In this document: in pieces, positions 1 through 10,095 of the stretch
Layout: each line of letters begins with the position of its first letter
Numbering within the stretch: position 1 is the stretch's first letter
Source: Chitinophagaceae bacterium
GTDB lineage: Bacteria; Bacteroidota; Bacteroidia; Chitinophagales; Chitinophagaceae
Assembly (NCBI GenBank): GCA_023251255.1
Contig: JAHEZD010000001.1
Location: 1-64,000, forward strand
Length of the DNA: 64,000 bases
Reading direction: 5' to 3'
Notes under the pieces: generated by a model
Told to the model about the DNA's origin: nothing
The model's database searches: none
The model's input: the letters and a program-made list of their open reading frames with translations, nothing else
Made by a program: the position numbers and the translations under genes

Positions 1-1866
1 GTTTGCTTGGCGGCAACATGGAACCCGAAACTGGGTTATGCTTTTGGTACGGTGCTGGGCAGTGAAGCCAACTACCGTGGCAAGGACGTGATATTAGGCC
101 CCGGTATCAACATCATCCGTTCACCCTTGAACGGAAGGAATTTTGAATACCAGAGTGAAGATCCATTCCTCGTTTCCAAAATGGTTGTAGGATACATCAA
201 AGGCGTGCAGGACCAAGGCATATCCGCTTGCGTAAAGCATTATGCAGCCAACAACCAGGAAACAAAACGGTTCACCATTAATGTGAACATGAGTGAAAGG
301 GCCTTGCGGGAAATTTATTTACCGGGTTTCAAAGCTGCCATTCAAGAAGGAGGGGCCAATACCTTAATGGCATCCTACAATAAATTCCGTGGACAATGGG
401 CTTCGCAGAACAATTATTTGCTGAATCAAATCCTTAAGAAGGAATGGGGCTTCAAGGGGTTGGTGATGAGCGATTGGGATGCAGTGCATAGTACATTGGA
501 AGCCTTGTGGAATGGAATGGATTTGGAAATGGGAACGGATTTGCACATGTTGCCCAATCCCGATTACAGCAAGTTCTTTTTGGGTGATACGGTTATTGCG
601 CTGGTAAAAGCGGGCAAGTTCCCAGAATACCTGGTTGATGAAAAAGTACGCCGTATTTTATATGTGATGTACAAAACAAAAATGATTGAAGGCACAAGGC
701 AGAAGGGAGAATACAATACTAAGCAGCACCAGCAAATAGCTGCAAAAATTGCTGAGGAAGGCATTGTTTTATTGAAGAATGAGCACAGCATCTTGCCATT
801 GAACAAATCATCCATTAAAACAATTGCAGTCATTGGGTTCAATGCAGAACGGAAGCAGTCTATGGGTGGGGGTAGTTCGCAGATAAGGGCATTCTATGAA
901 GTAACGCCATTGCAGGGAATCAAGAATGTTGCCGGCAGCAACATCAATATTGTATATGCACCGGGCTATGAAATAAAACGTGGTGCAGGTGCCAATGCAG
1001 CCCTTATCAGCAATGCTGTGGACGCTGCCCGCAAGGCGGATGTGGTAGTTTACGTAGGAGGTTCCACCCATGGTTATAACTATAGTGTTTGGAAGGATAA
1101 TGCTTATGATGCAGAAGATATAGACAAACCAGACATGCAAATGCCTTTTGGTCAGGATGAATTGTTGAAAGCGGTCATCAAGGCTAACCCCAAAACAGTA
1201 GTGGTATTGATGGGTGGCGGAGCCATTGATATGACACAATGGATTGGCAGCACACCTGCCGTTTTGCAGAGCTGGTACTGTGGTATGGAAGGTGGCAACG
1301 CACTTGCTAAAATATTGTTTGGCGATATCAATCCTTCAGGCAAATTACCTATGACCTTCCCCAAGAAATTGGAAGACCACCCCTCCCAAAAACTGGGGGA
1401 ATACCCTGGCGATACCGCTTCCCTACAAGTACATTACATGGATGATATTTATGTGGGCTACCGCTATTACGACACCTATAAAGTGAGGCCGCAGTTTGCT
1501 TTTGGGCACGGTCTGTCTTATACTTCATTTACCTACGGCAATATAAAAGTTGAACCCAAGGGCAAGGGAGCCACAGTAAGTTTCACTGTCAGGAACACAG
1601 GCAAAGTAGCTGGTGCAGAAATTGCACAGGTATATGTACACCAACAAAAATCTGCGTTGCCAAGACCGGAGAAGGAACTCAAAGGCTTTGATAAAATTTT
1701 CCTCCAAGCAGGTGAACAAAAAACAGTAAGCATTTCATTGAACGAAGATGCTTTCAAATACTTCAACGATATAGACAACAAGTGGGTAATGGAAAATGGC
1801 ATGTTTGATATTCTGGTTGGTGCAGCATCAAACAATATCAAACTAAAAGCATCGGTAAAATTATAA
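1..1866 (+). CDS. GH3 family beta-glucosidase, 5'-truncated by the window edge
   Basis: Secreted or periplasmic glycoside hydrolase family 3 enzyme, probably releasing glucose from beta-glucosides. The frame is open from base 1. The TTG at base 7 is not a credible start because the conserved (beta/alpha)8 segment AATWNP is already under way, so roughly 100 N-terminal residues including the signal peptide lie outside the window. Visible family motifs are GPGINIIRSPLNGRNFEY, KHYAANNQE and GLVMSDWDA; the Asp codon at 472-474 in SDW is the expected catalytic nucleophile. The alpha/beta sandwich domain follows (KNEHSILPL, GGSSQI), and a C-terminal fibronectin-III-like domain (RPEKELKGF, then YFNDIDNKW) ends the protein. 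The stop lies 3 bp before the GH30 gene, so the two are surely co-transcribed. Family is certain; exact linkage preference is inferred. Confidence 0.93.
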   Translation, partial: VCLAATWNPKLGYAFGTVLGSEANYRGKDVILGPGINIIRSPLNGRNFEYQSEDPFLVSKMVVGYIKGVQDQGISACVKHYAANNQETKRFTINVNMSERALREIYLPGFKAAIQEGGANTLMASYNKFRGQWASQNNYLLNQILKKEWGFKGLVMSDWDAVHSTLEALWNGMDLEMGTDLHMLPNPDYSKFFLGDTVIALVKAGKFPEYLVDEKVRRILYVMYKTKMIEGTRQKGEYNTKQHQQIAAKIAEEGIVLLKNEHSILPLNKSSIKTIAVIGFNAERKQSMGGGSSQIRAFYEVTPLQGIKNVAGSNINIVYAPGYEIKRGAGANAALISNAVDAARKADVVVYVGGSTHGYNYSVWKDNAYDAEDIDKPDMQMPFGQDELLKAVIKANPKTVVVLMGGGAIDMTQWIGSTPAVLQSWYCGMEGGNALAKILFGDINPSGKLPMTFPKKLEDHPSQKLGEYPGDTASLQVHYMDDIYVGYRYYDTYKVRPQFAFGHGLSYTSFTYGNIKVEPKGKGATVSFTVRNTGKVAGAEIAQVYVHQQKSALPRPEKELKGFDKIFLQAGEQKTVSISLNEDAFKYFNDIDNKWVMENGMFDILVGAASNNIKLKASVKL

Positions 1867-1869
1867 GCT

Positions 1870-3321
1870 ATGAACTTCTTTCAAAGGATGTGTTTATACA
1901 GCATGGTTTTTCTTCTTGGTATTTCATGTAAGAAGAGCAGCCAGAACAATGGCACCACAACTGCACCAATTGTTGTACCACCAGTTACCCCAACTTCGGA
2001 TGTTAATTGCTGGGTAACATCGGGCAATAAATCTAACCTGCTCAGTAAGCAATCAGCCGTGATAACCTTTTCGTCAAATGCCAGTTCATTGCCCACAATA
2101 ATAGTTGATTCAACTGCCACCTATCAAACAGTCGATGGTTTTGGGTACACACTTACACAGGGCAGCACCTATGTAATTAATCAATTGACCTCCTATGCAA
2201 AATCCACATTGCTCAATGAATTGTTTGGTAATGGCGAAAGCAGCATTGGTGTCAGCTACTTGCGCATTGGCATAGGAGCAACAGACCTTAGCAGTACTGT
2301 TTATACGTACAATGATTTGCCGATTGGACAAACAGATGTTAACCAGACCAGTTTTAGTTTGGCAAATGACTTGGCTGATTTAATACCACTATTGAAAGAG
2401 ATTATTGCCATTAATCCCAATATTAAGATTCTTGCTACACCTTGGTCAGCACCTTCTTGGATGAAGAGCAACAATTCTTCCATTGGTGGCAGTTTGCAAC
2501 CCCAGTATTACGATGCCTATGCAAAGTATTTTGTGAAATACATTCAGGGAATGAAAGCACAAGGAATTACGATTGATGCCATTACGCCGCAGAATGAACC
2601 ATTGAACCCTTATAATAATCCAAGTCTGGTAATGACGGCTGCTGAACAGGCCTCGTTCATCAAAAACAGTTTAGGGCCTGCATTGGTGGCGGCTTCCATT
2701 AGCACAAAAATCATTGCCTATGACCATAACTGTGACAGGGCAGATTACCCATTGGATGTTTTGAACGATGCCACAGCAAGGCAATATGTAGATGGCGCTG
2801 CCTTTCATTTATATGCCGGGGACATAACTGCACTTTCACAAGTGCACAACGCTTATCCAAGCAAGAATGTCTATTTCACTGAACAGTACACTGCATCATC
2901 TGGCAGCTTTGATGGCGATTTGAAATGGCATTTAAAGAATGTGGTTATTGGGTCCATGCGTAACTGGAGCAGGGTTGCATTGGAATGGAACCTAGCAAAT
3001 GACCCATCTTTTGGTCCACATACTTCTGGAGGGTGCAACACTTGTTTGGGTGCATTGACCATTGGTTCCGGCTTGGCCGTTAAAAATGTAGCTTATTACA
3101 TTATAGCACAGGCATCAAAGTTTGTTCCTGCTGGCTCTGTAAGAATAGCCAGTAACAATTACGGAAGCCTGCAAACTGTTGCCTTTCTGAGGCCTGATGG
3201 GAAAAAAGTATTGGTTGTTCTAAATGAAAATACTTCCTCCCAAGATTTTGCTATCAAGTACAAGGACATGTGGGCAACTACTTCCCTGCAAGCTGGCTCT
3301 GTAGCCACTTATGTTTGGTAA
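1870..3321 (+). CDS. GH30 family glucosylceramidase/endo-beta-1,6-glucanase-like lipoprotein
   Basis: Family GH30 hydrolase, 483 residues, attacking beta-glycosidic linkages (glucosylceramidase or beta-1,6-glucanase-type). The N-terminus is a lipoprotein signal: a hydrophobic run ending in the lipobox LGISC, then KKSS, so Cys20 should be lipidated and the enzyme surface- or periplasm-anchored. The TIM-barrel shows VDGFGYTLTQGS, TPWSAPSWMKSN, TPQNEP (Glu243, expected acid/base) and YFTEQYT (Glu338, expected nucleophile). A short C-terminal beta domain follows. The start ATG sits 3 bp after the GH3 stop. Together they look like a small beta-glucan utilisation pair: the GH30 endo-enzyme cuts polymer and the GH3 enzyme finishes the oligomers. 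No SusC/SusD pair is visible here, but upstream sequence is missing. Confidence 0.92.
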   Translation: MNFFQRMCLYSMVFLLGISCKKSSQNNGTTTAPIVVPPVTPTSDVNCWVTSGNKSNLLSKQSAVITFSSNASSLPTIIVDSTATYQTVDGFGYTLTQGSTYVINQLTSYAKSTLLNELFGNGESSIGVSYLRIGIGATDLSSTVYTYNDLPIGQTDVNQTSFSLANDLADLIPLLKEIIAINPNIKILATPWSAPSWMKSNNSSIGGSLQPQYYDAYAKYFVKYIQGMKAQGITIDAITPQNEPLNPYNNPSLVMTAAEQASFIKNSLGPALVAASISTKIIAYDHNCDRADYPLDVLNDATARQYVDGAAFHLYAGDITALSQVHNAYPSKNVYFTEQYTASSGSFDGDLKWHLKNVVIGSMRNWSRVALEWNLANDPSFGPHTSGGCNTCLGALTIGSGLAVKNVAYYIIAQASKFVPAGSVRIASNNYGSLQTVAFLRPDGKKVLVVLNENTSSQDFAIKYKDMWATTSLQAGSVATYVW

Positions 3322-3419
3322 GATTTCTTTGGAAGCAATGCAACGATAAGGGTTCTTTGCATTCTAGAGCCTATACTTTAGATAAAGAACGGTGGTTCAA
3401 TTGTTGCTTGCCTATAAAC

Positions 3420-5366
3420 ATGTTGAAGAAGATGATTGGTAAAATTTGTTTGAGCTTGTTCCTTCCCTTGCTATTGTCCACCCTGTTGAGGGCGCAATTA
3501 TGCCAAGGAAGTTTGGGCGATCCCATCATCAACATCACATTTGGCAGTGGCAGTAACCCCGGACCTTCATTGCCTGCTGTTACAGGTTACCAGTATGTTT
3601 CGAGCGACTGCCCAGCCGATGGTTATTATGCTGTAAGGAACGGTACGAGTGGCTGTTTTAGCAGCACTTGGCATACTTTAACCAAGGATCACACAGGCAA
3701 TACAAATGGTTATTTTATGCTGGTGAATGCATCTGTTCAACCAAGCGAATTTTATTTGGATACAGTAAGGGGCCTATGCAGTAATACCACCTATGAGTTT
3801 GCTGCTTGGATTATCAACATACTGAAATCATCTGCGTGCGGTGGCACAGGTATATTGCCAAACCTCACTTTCAAAATAGAAAAAACGGACGGTAGCCCGC
3901 TCCAGACCTATAACACGGGGAACATAGCAAGCTCCACAAATCCAATATGGAACCAATATGGTTTCTTCTTCACTACACCCGCGGGCATTTCGGACATTGT
4001 GCTACGCATTACAAACAATTCACAAGGAGGTTGCGGCAATGATCTTGCCCTTGACGATATCACCTTCAGGCCCTGCGGCCCATTGCTTACCCCATCCTTC
4101 AGTGATGTGCAAACAAGTACCAAGGATATCTGTGAGGGCGACAATGCGCAGGCAATATTGAATTGCAGCGTTTCGGCCGGTTACAACAATCCATCCTATC
4201 AATGGCAGCAGAGCTTGGACAATGGAAGCAATTGGACCGATATAATGGGTGAAACATCCACCACCTTGGTCAGGAACTTTGCCCCGGCTATTGCCGGAAA
4301 CTATATGTACCGTTTAACCGCAGCCGAGGCGGGAAACATGAACATTGCCATTTGCCGCATTGCATCCCAAGCATTGACCATACGTGTCAACGCTAAGCCT
4401 ACCACCTCGGCATCCAATAGCGGCCCTGTTTGTGAAGGACAGACAGTGGCGCTGAACGCAACTGGTGGCAGCCAATATACATGGGCAGGCCCCAATAGTT
4501 TTTCTGCGGCCATGGCCTCGCCTACTATCAACAATATACAGCAAGCCAATGCGGGCAAATACTATGTACAGGTTACGGACAATGTTGGTTGCAACAAAAC
4601 TGACTCAACAACAATTACGGTAAATGCAAAGCCAGTGGCTACCGTACCAACTTCAACAATGGACATTTGTGAAAATGACAGTGCCCTGATCAATGCTAGT
4701 GGGGGGATATCTTATTTATGGCAGCCCGCAACAGGCCTCTCCAGCACAGTAGTTAGCAACCCAAAAGCTTCCCCACTGGATACAATGCTATACATGGTCA
4801 TTGTAACTGCGCAGAATACCTGTACAGATACTGCCTTTGTTACCATTAATGTAAGCAGGAAACCAATGGTCAATGCCGGAGCCGATAAGACGATGTTGGA
4901 AGGGCAATCGGTTCAGCTAATAGGCAGTATTACAGGCAACTACCTTGATTTTATTTGGACACCCAATTGGCAAATAGATAATCCTACTTTATTCAACCCT
5001 GCTGTTAGCCCATTAAAAGATACTTTCTATGTGCTCAACGCAACAGCTACCAATGGTTGTGGTATAGTGATGGATACGGTAAACGTCAAAGTGTTCAAGA
5101 ATGTTATTGTCCCTACGGCGTTTTCACCCAATGGAGATGGTATCAACGATACATGGAACATAGATGCCTTGACGGCCTATCCCTATGCAGAAGTAATGGT
5201 ATTCAATAGGGAAGGTAAAATTGTTTTTAGGAGTGTCAATTATGATAAACCCTGGGACGGCATGTTCAATGGCAAGCCTGTACCTGTGGGTACCTATTAT
5301 TATATCATCAACCTAAAACAAGCGGGCTTGAAATTGTTTAGCGGATGGCTACAATTGCTTAAATGA
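3420..5366 (+). CDS. T9SS type B cargo protein with Ig-like domains
   Basis: Large secreted protein of 648 residues, probably a cell-surface adhesin or binding protein. I place the start at ATG 3420, which gives a clean signal peptide (MLKKMIGK, then a Leu-rich core, cleavage after LLRAQ). An upstream in-frame ATG at 3270 lies inside the GH30 gene and adds 50 implausible residues. The N-terminal third resembles carbohydrate-binding or jelly-roll modules (FMLVNASVQPSEFY, LALDDITF). The middle has Ig-like repeats with CEGxxAxLN patterns. The last 85 residues are the gliding-motility-associated type B sorting domain (PTAFSPNGDGINDTWNI, then VMVFNREGK and KPWDGMFNGKPVPVGTYYY). That domain directs export by the type IX system. 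Ligand unknown; it may bind the polysaccharide degraded by the two upstream hydrolases. Confidence 0.9.
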   Translation: MLKKMIGKICLSLFLPLLLSTLLRAQLCQGSLGDPIINITFGSGSNPGPSLPAVTGYQYVSSDCPADGYYAVRNGTSGCFSSTWHTLTKDHTGNTNGYFMLVNASVQPSEFYLDTVRGLCSNTTYEFAAWIINILKSSACGGTGILPNLTFKIEKTDGSPLQTYNTGNIASSTNPIWNQYGFFFTTPAGISDIVLRITNNSQGGCGNDLALDDITFRPCGPLLTPSFSDVQTSTKDICEGDNAQAILNCSVSAGYNNPSYQWQQSLDNGSNWTDIMGETSTTLVRNFAPAIAGNYMYRLTAAEAGNMNIAICRIASQALTIRVNAKPTTSASNSGPVCEGQTVALNATGGSQYTWAGPNSFSAAMASPTINNIQQANAGKYYVQVTDNVGCNKTDSTTITVNAKPVATVPTSTMDICENDSALINASGGISYLWQPATGLSSTVVSNPKASPLDTMLYMVIVTAQNTCTDTAFVTINVSRKPMVNAGADKTMLEGQSVQLIGSITGNYLDFIWTPNWQIDNPTLFNPAVSPLKDTFYVLNATATNGCGIVMDTVNVKVFKNVIVPTAFSPNGDGINDTWNIDALTAYPYAEVMVFNREGKIVFRSVNYDKPWDGMFNGKPVPVGTYYYIINLKQAGLKLFSGWLQLLK

Positions 5367-5503
5367 CCCCTGTTCTCCACTGGGGCAAACCAAATAATAC
5401 AATCATCCTATCTCATTTTGTCCCTCATTTTTGGGTTCTTGCGCTTTATTGTTATACCTTGAATTAGAATTGCTTTGCACACAACTCCTAAATCAGCATA
5501 AGC

Positions 5504-8500
5504 ATGCAGCATAAAGATATAGACGGGCTTGCGTTGCTTAATCAGCAAATAACCTACAAAACCATCGTGGGCCTTTTCATGATGGCGTTCATTCTTACTG
5601 ACAAAGATGGCACCATACTCGAAGTCAATCAAGCAGCTTGCAATTTATTTGGATACAATGAAGATGAACTTAAAGCCATTGGAAGGCAGGGCCTCATATC
5701 CCATACTGGAAAATTGATGGAGGAGCAACTGGAAGAAAAAAGAACAACTGGAAATGTTAAAGAGGAACTGATTGGTATAAAAAAGAATGGAGGTAGGTTT
5801 CCGCTTGAGCTTTCTTCCATGATATTTAATGGCGCGAATGGTGAAGAAATCAATTGTATCACCTTGAATGATATTACAGAACGGAAAAAAGCAGAAGACG
5901 AGATTATTCAACTGAACAGTCTCTATGCTTTCACTAGCCATGTGAACAAGATGATTGTGAGGATAACGGATCAAGCAACGCTGTTTAAGGAAACATGTAG
6001 GATGGCTGTTGATTTGGGCCAGTTCTGCATGGCGTGGATTGGTCTAATGGATGAGGAAGCAAAAACAGTGGTTCCAGTAAGCCATGCTGGGAGAAGCGCG
6101 GATTACCTTGCCCAAATCAAACCCATTTCCATGGTTGCTTTGCCTGAAGGATGGGACCCAACAGTAACGGCTTTGAAGGAAGGGAAGTATATCTTCTGCA
6201 ACAACATTGAAAACAATCCCGACATGGCCCCATGGAAAGGCATTGCTATGGACTACCTTTCTTCAATAGCATTGCCCATAAAAAAATCCGGCAAGGTCAT
6301 TGGTTCTTTCTCTTTATATGCTCCAACGGGCAACTTCTTTAACAAAGAAAGAATTGACCTGTTGGAAGCTACCACCAACGATATTTCCTTTGCGCTCGAA
6401 ATTTTTGAGAAAGAAAAAATGCGGAAGTTGGCTGAAGAAAAGCTACTGAAAAGCGAAAGGCGTTACCAAACGCTTGCAGAAATATCCCCAGTAGGCATTT
6501 TCCATACAGATGAAACGGGTTATACAACATACGTTAATCCAAGCTGGTGCAAAATTTCAGGCATTTCCTATGAAGAAGCATTGGGCAATGGCTGGTTCAA
6601 CGCTGTTCATAAAGACGATAGGGAAACATTGACCAGAGGCTGGCGAGAAGCAACAGAAACCAAACGCACTTCCATATCGGAGTACCGCTTCGTTCGTTCC
6701 GATGGCAGCATTGCATGGGTGTTGGGCCAGGCCATTCCTGAAAAAAACAGCAAGAACGAGATAGTGGGTTATGTTGGAACAACTACGGATATTACTGAAC
6801 GTAAAAAGGCTGAAGAAGAAGTTGCCAAGGCTTATAGTGATAAGGAAACATTGCTCAACCGGATCAACGATGGCATGGTTTCCCTTGACAACGAATGGCG
6901 CTATACTTTTTTAAACGATGCGGCTTTATCAACACATCCTTTAAGCAGGGAAGGAACCTTGGGCAAGGTAATATGGGACGTACATCCTGAAATGAAAGGC
7001 ACTATTTTTTGGGACAAATACCATGAAGCCATGGAAGAAGAAAAGGTAGTGGAAATTGAAAGCTACTATGCTCCTATGAACATTTGGTTTTTTGTAAAAG
7101 TCTATCCATCTAACAATGGGCTTACCATATTTTACAGGGACATAACCGAACAAAAAAAGGCAGAGGAAACCATTAAGGAAAATGAAAAGAAAATAGAGCT
7201 GATATACAACACCACCAAAGATGCCCTTTACCTTATTTCAGTTAAAGGGACCAAGTTCCGTTTTGATTCAGTGAACCAAAGTTTCCTCACTGCTACGGGG
7301 CTTATGAAGGACCAAGTGGTAGGTAAATTTGTTGATGAAATAATTCCGGAACCTTCATTGTCACTGGTACTGCACAATTATCAATCGTCCATTGCCAATA
7401 AACAAACAGTTCAATGGGAAGAAACATCAGCATATCCTTCAGGAACAAAGACAGGCATTGTAAGTATTACCCCAGTTTATGACGAGCAGGGCAATTGCAA
7501 CATGCTGGTGGGTACTGTACATGACATCACTGACATCAAGGAAATCGAGAACGATATCCGCAAGGAAAAGCAGCTTTCCGATTCCATTATCAATAGTCTG
7601 CCAGGTGTCTTTTATTTGTACAATAAAAAAGGCGAATTCCTGCGATGGAACAACAATTTTGAGCAGGTGACCATGTACCACGCAGATGAAATAAAGCAGA
7701 TGCACCCCCTTGATTTTTTTGATAGCAATAACAAGGAGCTGCTTGCAGAAAAAATTGCCAATACATTTCTCAATGGAGAAGATAATGTGCAAGCCGGGTT
7801 CCTGCTTAAATCAAAGGAAACAATTCCTTATTACTTCACAGGCAAAGCCATTGAATATGAAGGAAGCACCTGCTTACTGGGTGTGGGAATAGATTTTTCT
7901 GAAAGAATAAAGGCCCAAGAAGAAATCAAGGAAACTTCCGAAAAATTGAGCCAGTTGACCAATCACCTGCAAACCGTTTTGGAAGAAGAACGCAAACGTA
8001 TTTCGCGGGAAATACATGACGACCTCGGACAGCAATTAACTGCCATTAATATGGATGTGGCCTGGATAGATAAAAAGATACCAGAAGACGATCACTTAAT
8101 AAAAACCAAATTGAAGAATATCAGGCAACTACTTAATAGTAGCAATCTTTCCATTAGAAGGATATTAAGTGAGTTGAGGCCCATTATTCTGGAAAACTAT
8201 GGATTAAAGGATGCCGTTCTTTGGTTATGTAAACAGTTTACGGCCGCTACGGGTACCGAAGTCATTATCAATGGCACAATAACCGATATTAAAACCTCCG
8301 AACAAATAGCCAATTGCATTTTTAGGGCCTATCAGGAAGCATTCACCAATATTACCCGTTATGCCGGTGCCCAAAAAGTGACTACTTCAATTAGTATTGC
8401 CAATAATGCCATCAATGTATTAATTGAAGATGATGGCATTGGTTTCAATACTGCAAGCACTGGGAGAGGGAAATCATTTGGCATACTTGGCATGAAGGAA

Positions 8501-8608
8501 AGAATACATTCATTGGGTGGCAATTTTAACCTTGTATCCTCTCTTGGAAAAGGTACAAGGATAAGCATACAATTACCTATTGCCGTTCCCTTAAACTTCC
8601 AGCAATGA
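5504..8608 (+). CDS. multi-PAS/GAF sensor histidine kinase, NarL-partner type (HisKA_3)
   Basis: Cytosolic sensor kinase of 1034 residues without a signal peptide or membrane segment. Domain order: PAS (about 10-125, closing with DITERKKAEDE), GAF (about 140-305), then four further PAS domains (about 320-435, 440-550, 560-680, 690-800), each followed by a K/E-rich coiled linker. The phosphoacceptor helix is EEERKRISREIHDDLGQQ with His838, the HisKA_3 signature. The ATPase domain follows (QEAFTNITRYAGA, EDDGIGFN, SFGILGMKERI). HisKA_3 kinases phosphorylate NarL/FixJ regulators. The next gene overlaps by 4 bp (ATGA) and encodes exactly such a regulator, so cognate pairing is nearly certain. Six stacked sensory modules suggest integration of several small-molecule or redox signals; the ligands cannot be read from sequence. 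Confidence 0.93.
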   Translation: MQHKDIDGLALLNQQITYKTIVGLFMMAFILTDKDGTILEVNQAACNLFGYNEDELKAIGRQGLISHTGKLMEEQLEEKRTTGNVKEELIGIKKNGGRFPLELSSMIFNGANGEEINCITLNDITERKKAEDEIIQLNSLYAFTSHVNKMIVRITDQATLFKETCRMAVDLGQFCMAWIGLMDEEAKTVVPVSHAGRSADYLAQIKPISMVALPEGWDPTVTALKEGKYIFCNNIENNPDMAPWKGIAMDYLSSIALPIKKSGKVIGSFSLYAPTGNFFNKERIDLLEATTNDISFALEIFEKEKMRKLAEEKLLKSERRYQTLAEISPVGIFHTDETGYTTYVNPSWCKISGISYEEALGNGWFNAVHKDDRETLTRGWREATETKRTSISEYRFVRSDGSIAWVLGQAIPEKNSKNEIVGYVGTTTDITERKKAEEEVAKAYSDKETLLNRINDGMVSLDNEWRYTFLNDAALSTHPLSREGTLGKVIWDVHPEMKGTIFWDKYHEAMEEEKVVEIESYYAPMNIWFFVKVYPSNNGLTIFYRDITEQKKAEETIKENEKKIELIYNTTKDALYLISVKGTKFRFDSVNQSFLTATGLMKDQVVGKFVDEIIPEPSLSLVLHNYQSSIANKQTVQWEETSAYPSGTKTGIVSITPVYDEQGNCNMLVGTVHDITDIKEIENDIRKEKQLSDSIINSLPGVFYLYNKKGEFLRWNNNFEQVTMYHADEIKQMHPLDFFDSNNKELLAEKIANTFLNGEDNVQAGFLLKSKETIPYYFTGKAIEYEGSTCLLGVGIDFSERIKAQEEIKETSEKLSQLTNHLQTVLEEERKRISREIHDDLGQQLTAINMDVAWIDKKIPEDDHLIKTKLKNIRQLLNSSNLSIRRILSELRPIILENYGLKDAVLWLCKQFTAATGTEVIINGTITDIKTSEQIANCIFRAYQEAFTNITRYAGAQKVTTSISIANNAINVLIEDDGIGFNTASTGRGKSFGILGMKERIHSLGGNFNLVSSLGKGTRISIQLPIAVPLNFQQ

Positions 8609-9243
8609 AAAAAATAATTATAGCAGACGATCACAGCTTCATACGTTTGGGCCTTATCCAGATCCTGAAGGATGAATACCCCAGTATAGCCATAACAGAA
8701 GTTGGTGATGGGGATGCTTTGATCAAAGCAGTGAGGAAAGAAGATTTTGATTTGGTAATTTCCGATTTGGACATGCCCAGCAAAACCGGATTGGAAGCTT
8801 TGGAACAAATAAAACTCATCAAGCCGCACTTGCCCGTTTTAATATTGAGCATTTTTACGGAAGACCTCTATGCCATAAGGGTGCTGAAAGCAGGTGCATC
8901 CGGTTATATGAATAAAAATGCGGCTCCCTATGAATTGATCAATGCCATACAGAGGATTAGTTTGGGCAGAAAATACATTACTCCAGAAGTAGCCGAGAAA
9001 TTATTGAGCAATCTGCATGAAGATAAAAAACTACATGAACTATTGAGCAACAGGGAGCTTGAAATACTCAAACTATTAGCCTCTGGCAAAACAATTTCAC
9101 AAATAGCCGATATATTGTCATTGGCACCAACTACAATAAGCACCTATCGAAATAGATTAATGGAAAAACTGCAACTATCCTCCAATGCCGATCTTATTAG
9201 GTATGCACTTGCCAATAATATCATTGCTGATTTACCACAATAG
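8605..9243 (+). CDS. NarL/FixJ-family response regulator
   Basis: Two-domain transcription regulator of 212 residues and output of the preceding kinase. The receiver domain (1-120) has the acidic pair DDH at 8-9, phosphoacceptor Asp54 in VISDLDMP, and switch and Lys elements in LILSIFTE and GYMNKNAAP. The C-terminal LuxR-type helix-turn-helix (about 145-205) shows LSNRELEILKLLASGKT and LAPTTISTYRNRLMEKL. The ATG overlaps the kinase stop as ATGA, so translation is coupled and stoichiometry controlled. Targets are unknown. All expected functional residues are present, so there is no reason to suspect a degenerate regulator. Confidence 0.94.
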   Translation: MKKIIIADDHSFIRLGLIQILKDEYPSIAITEVGDGDALIKAVRKEDFDLVISDLDMPSKTGLEALEQIKLIKPHLPVLILSIFTEDLYAIRVLKAGASGYMNKNAAPYELINAIQRISLGRKYITPEVAEKLLSNLHEDKKLHELLSNRELEILKLLASGKTISQIADILSLAPTTISTYRNRLMEKLQLSSNADLIRYALANNIIADLPQ

Positions 9244-9385
9244 CCATTGATTATTTTTCTTTTCAGGAGTGTAGTATAATAACTACAAAATTTCAAAAAG
9301 TTCTTCTACCCGAAAAGAGCAAGCCTAACTATTTTTTTCTGCGGCATTTTAGTATCCCTTTGCCCCATAAAATAAAGAGGCAGAA

Positions 9386-9760
9386 ATGGATATTTTAATT
9401 GTTGATAGTTCCATTCACATTATCGAAAGGCTAGAAGAAGTGCTTGCAGAAACAACATGTATCGTAGAAGTGTTTACTGCCATCTCCTTTATGGAAGCAA
9501 AGCAGCTTTACGAGGAGCATAAGCCCGCCATTGTATTGCTGGACATTGATATGCCGCTGAACGAGTCCTTGACATTATTGTTCAGAATAAAGAAAAGGAA
9601 AACCAGAACGGCTGTTATCATTCTATTCAATCAGTTAAGTGATTTTCTTGAAGACCAATGCAGGATGGCTGGTGCTGATTATTTTTTGGATAAATATCAC
9701 GACTATAGCAGGATTCCAAGCATCATTAATGAAATAGCCGCAAAAAAACACGGCTCATGA
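9386..9760 (+). CDS. single-domain response regulator receiver protein
   Basis: CheY-like receiver of 124 residues with no output domain. The phosphoacceptor is Asp53 in IVLLDIDMP. The usual acidic pair near the N-terminus is reduced to one acid (IVDSS: Asp7 followed by Ser8), which would weaken Mg2+ binding. Lys is kept in DYFLDKYH. GAGGCAG before ATG 9386 is a weak ribosome-binding site. The gene is separated by 142 bp from the NarL regulator and by a hairpin-containing 335-bp gap from the receiver-PAS protein, so it may be its own unit. Such proteins usually act as phosphate shuttles or allosteric partners in relays. The altered acidic pair leaves its phosphorylation uncertain. Confidence 0.85.
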   Translation: MDILIVDSSIHIIERLEEVLAETTCIVEVFTAISFMEAKQLYEEHKPAIVLLDIDMPLNESLTLLFRIKKRKTRTAVIILFNQLSDFLEDQCRMAGADYFLDKYHDYSRIPSIINEIAAKKHGS

Positions 9761-9892
9761 AATAAAAGAAATCATAGTCCCCGTTCTAAATAATTCGTCA
9801 ATGAGCCATAGCAGTAAACGGCCATAAAATATTCCGCAATAAATGAAGAACCACAAACAAAAATTGGTTGTAACCAATACCATGAAACAATT

Positions 9893-9925
9893 ACCTACTT
9901 CATAACAAACAATGAAGTAGGTTTT
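9893..9925 (+). terminator. hairpin with 11-bp stem and short T-run in the 9761-10095 gap
   Basis: An 11-bp stem (ACCTACTTCAT / ATGAAGTAGGT) closes an 8-nt loop and is followed by TTTT, a plausible intrinsic terminator for the upstream receiver gene. A smaller hairpin (TTGGTT/AACCAA) lies at 9864-9877. I see nothing else in this 335-bp gap. Confidence 0.5.
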
Positions 9926-10095
9926 GTCATGGCTATGCAAGCTCGTCTGAATGGAAAGAAATTGCTACGGGACCCAGTAATTGGAATGGCAATCTAGCTG
10001 CAAAGCGCATAAACCTTACCAAATGCATTGAGTGAACAAGTATGTATTGGGCCTTCAATCAATTTGAACCAATTGACAAGTAAACAAGTTAATCT

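Noticed and set aside
3270-3419. 50-codon N-terminal extension of the T9SS protein at 3420
   Set aside because: It overlaps the GH30 gene and would bury the signal peptide.
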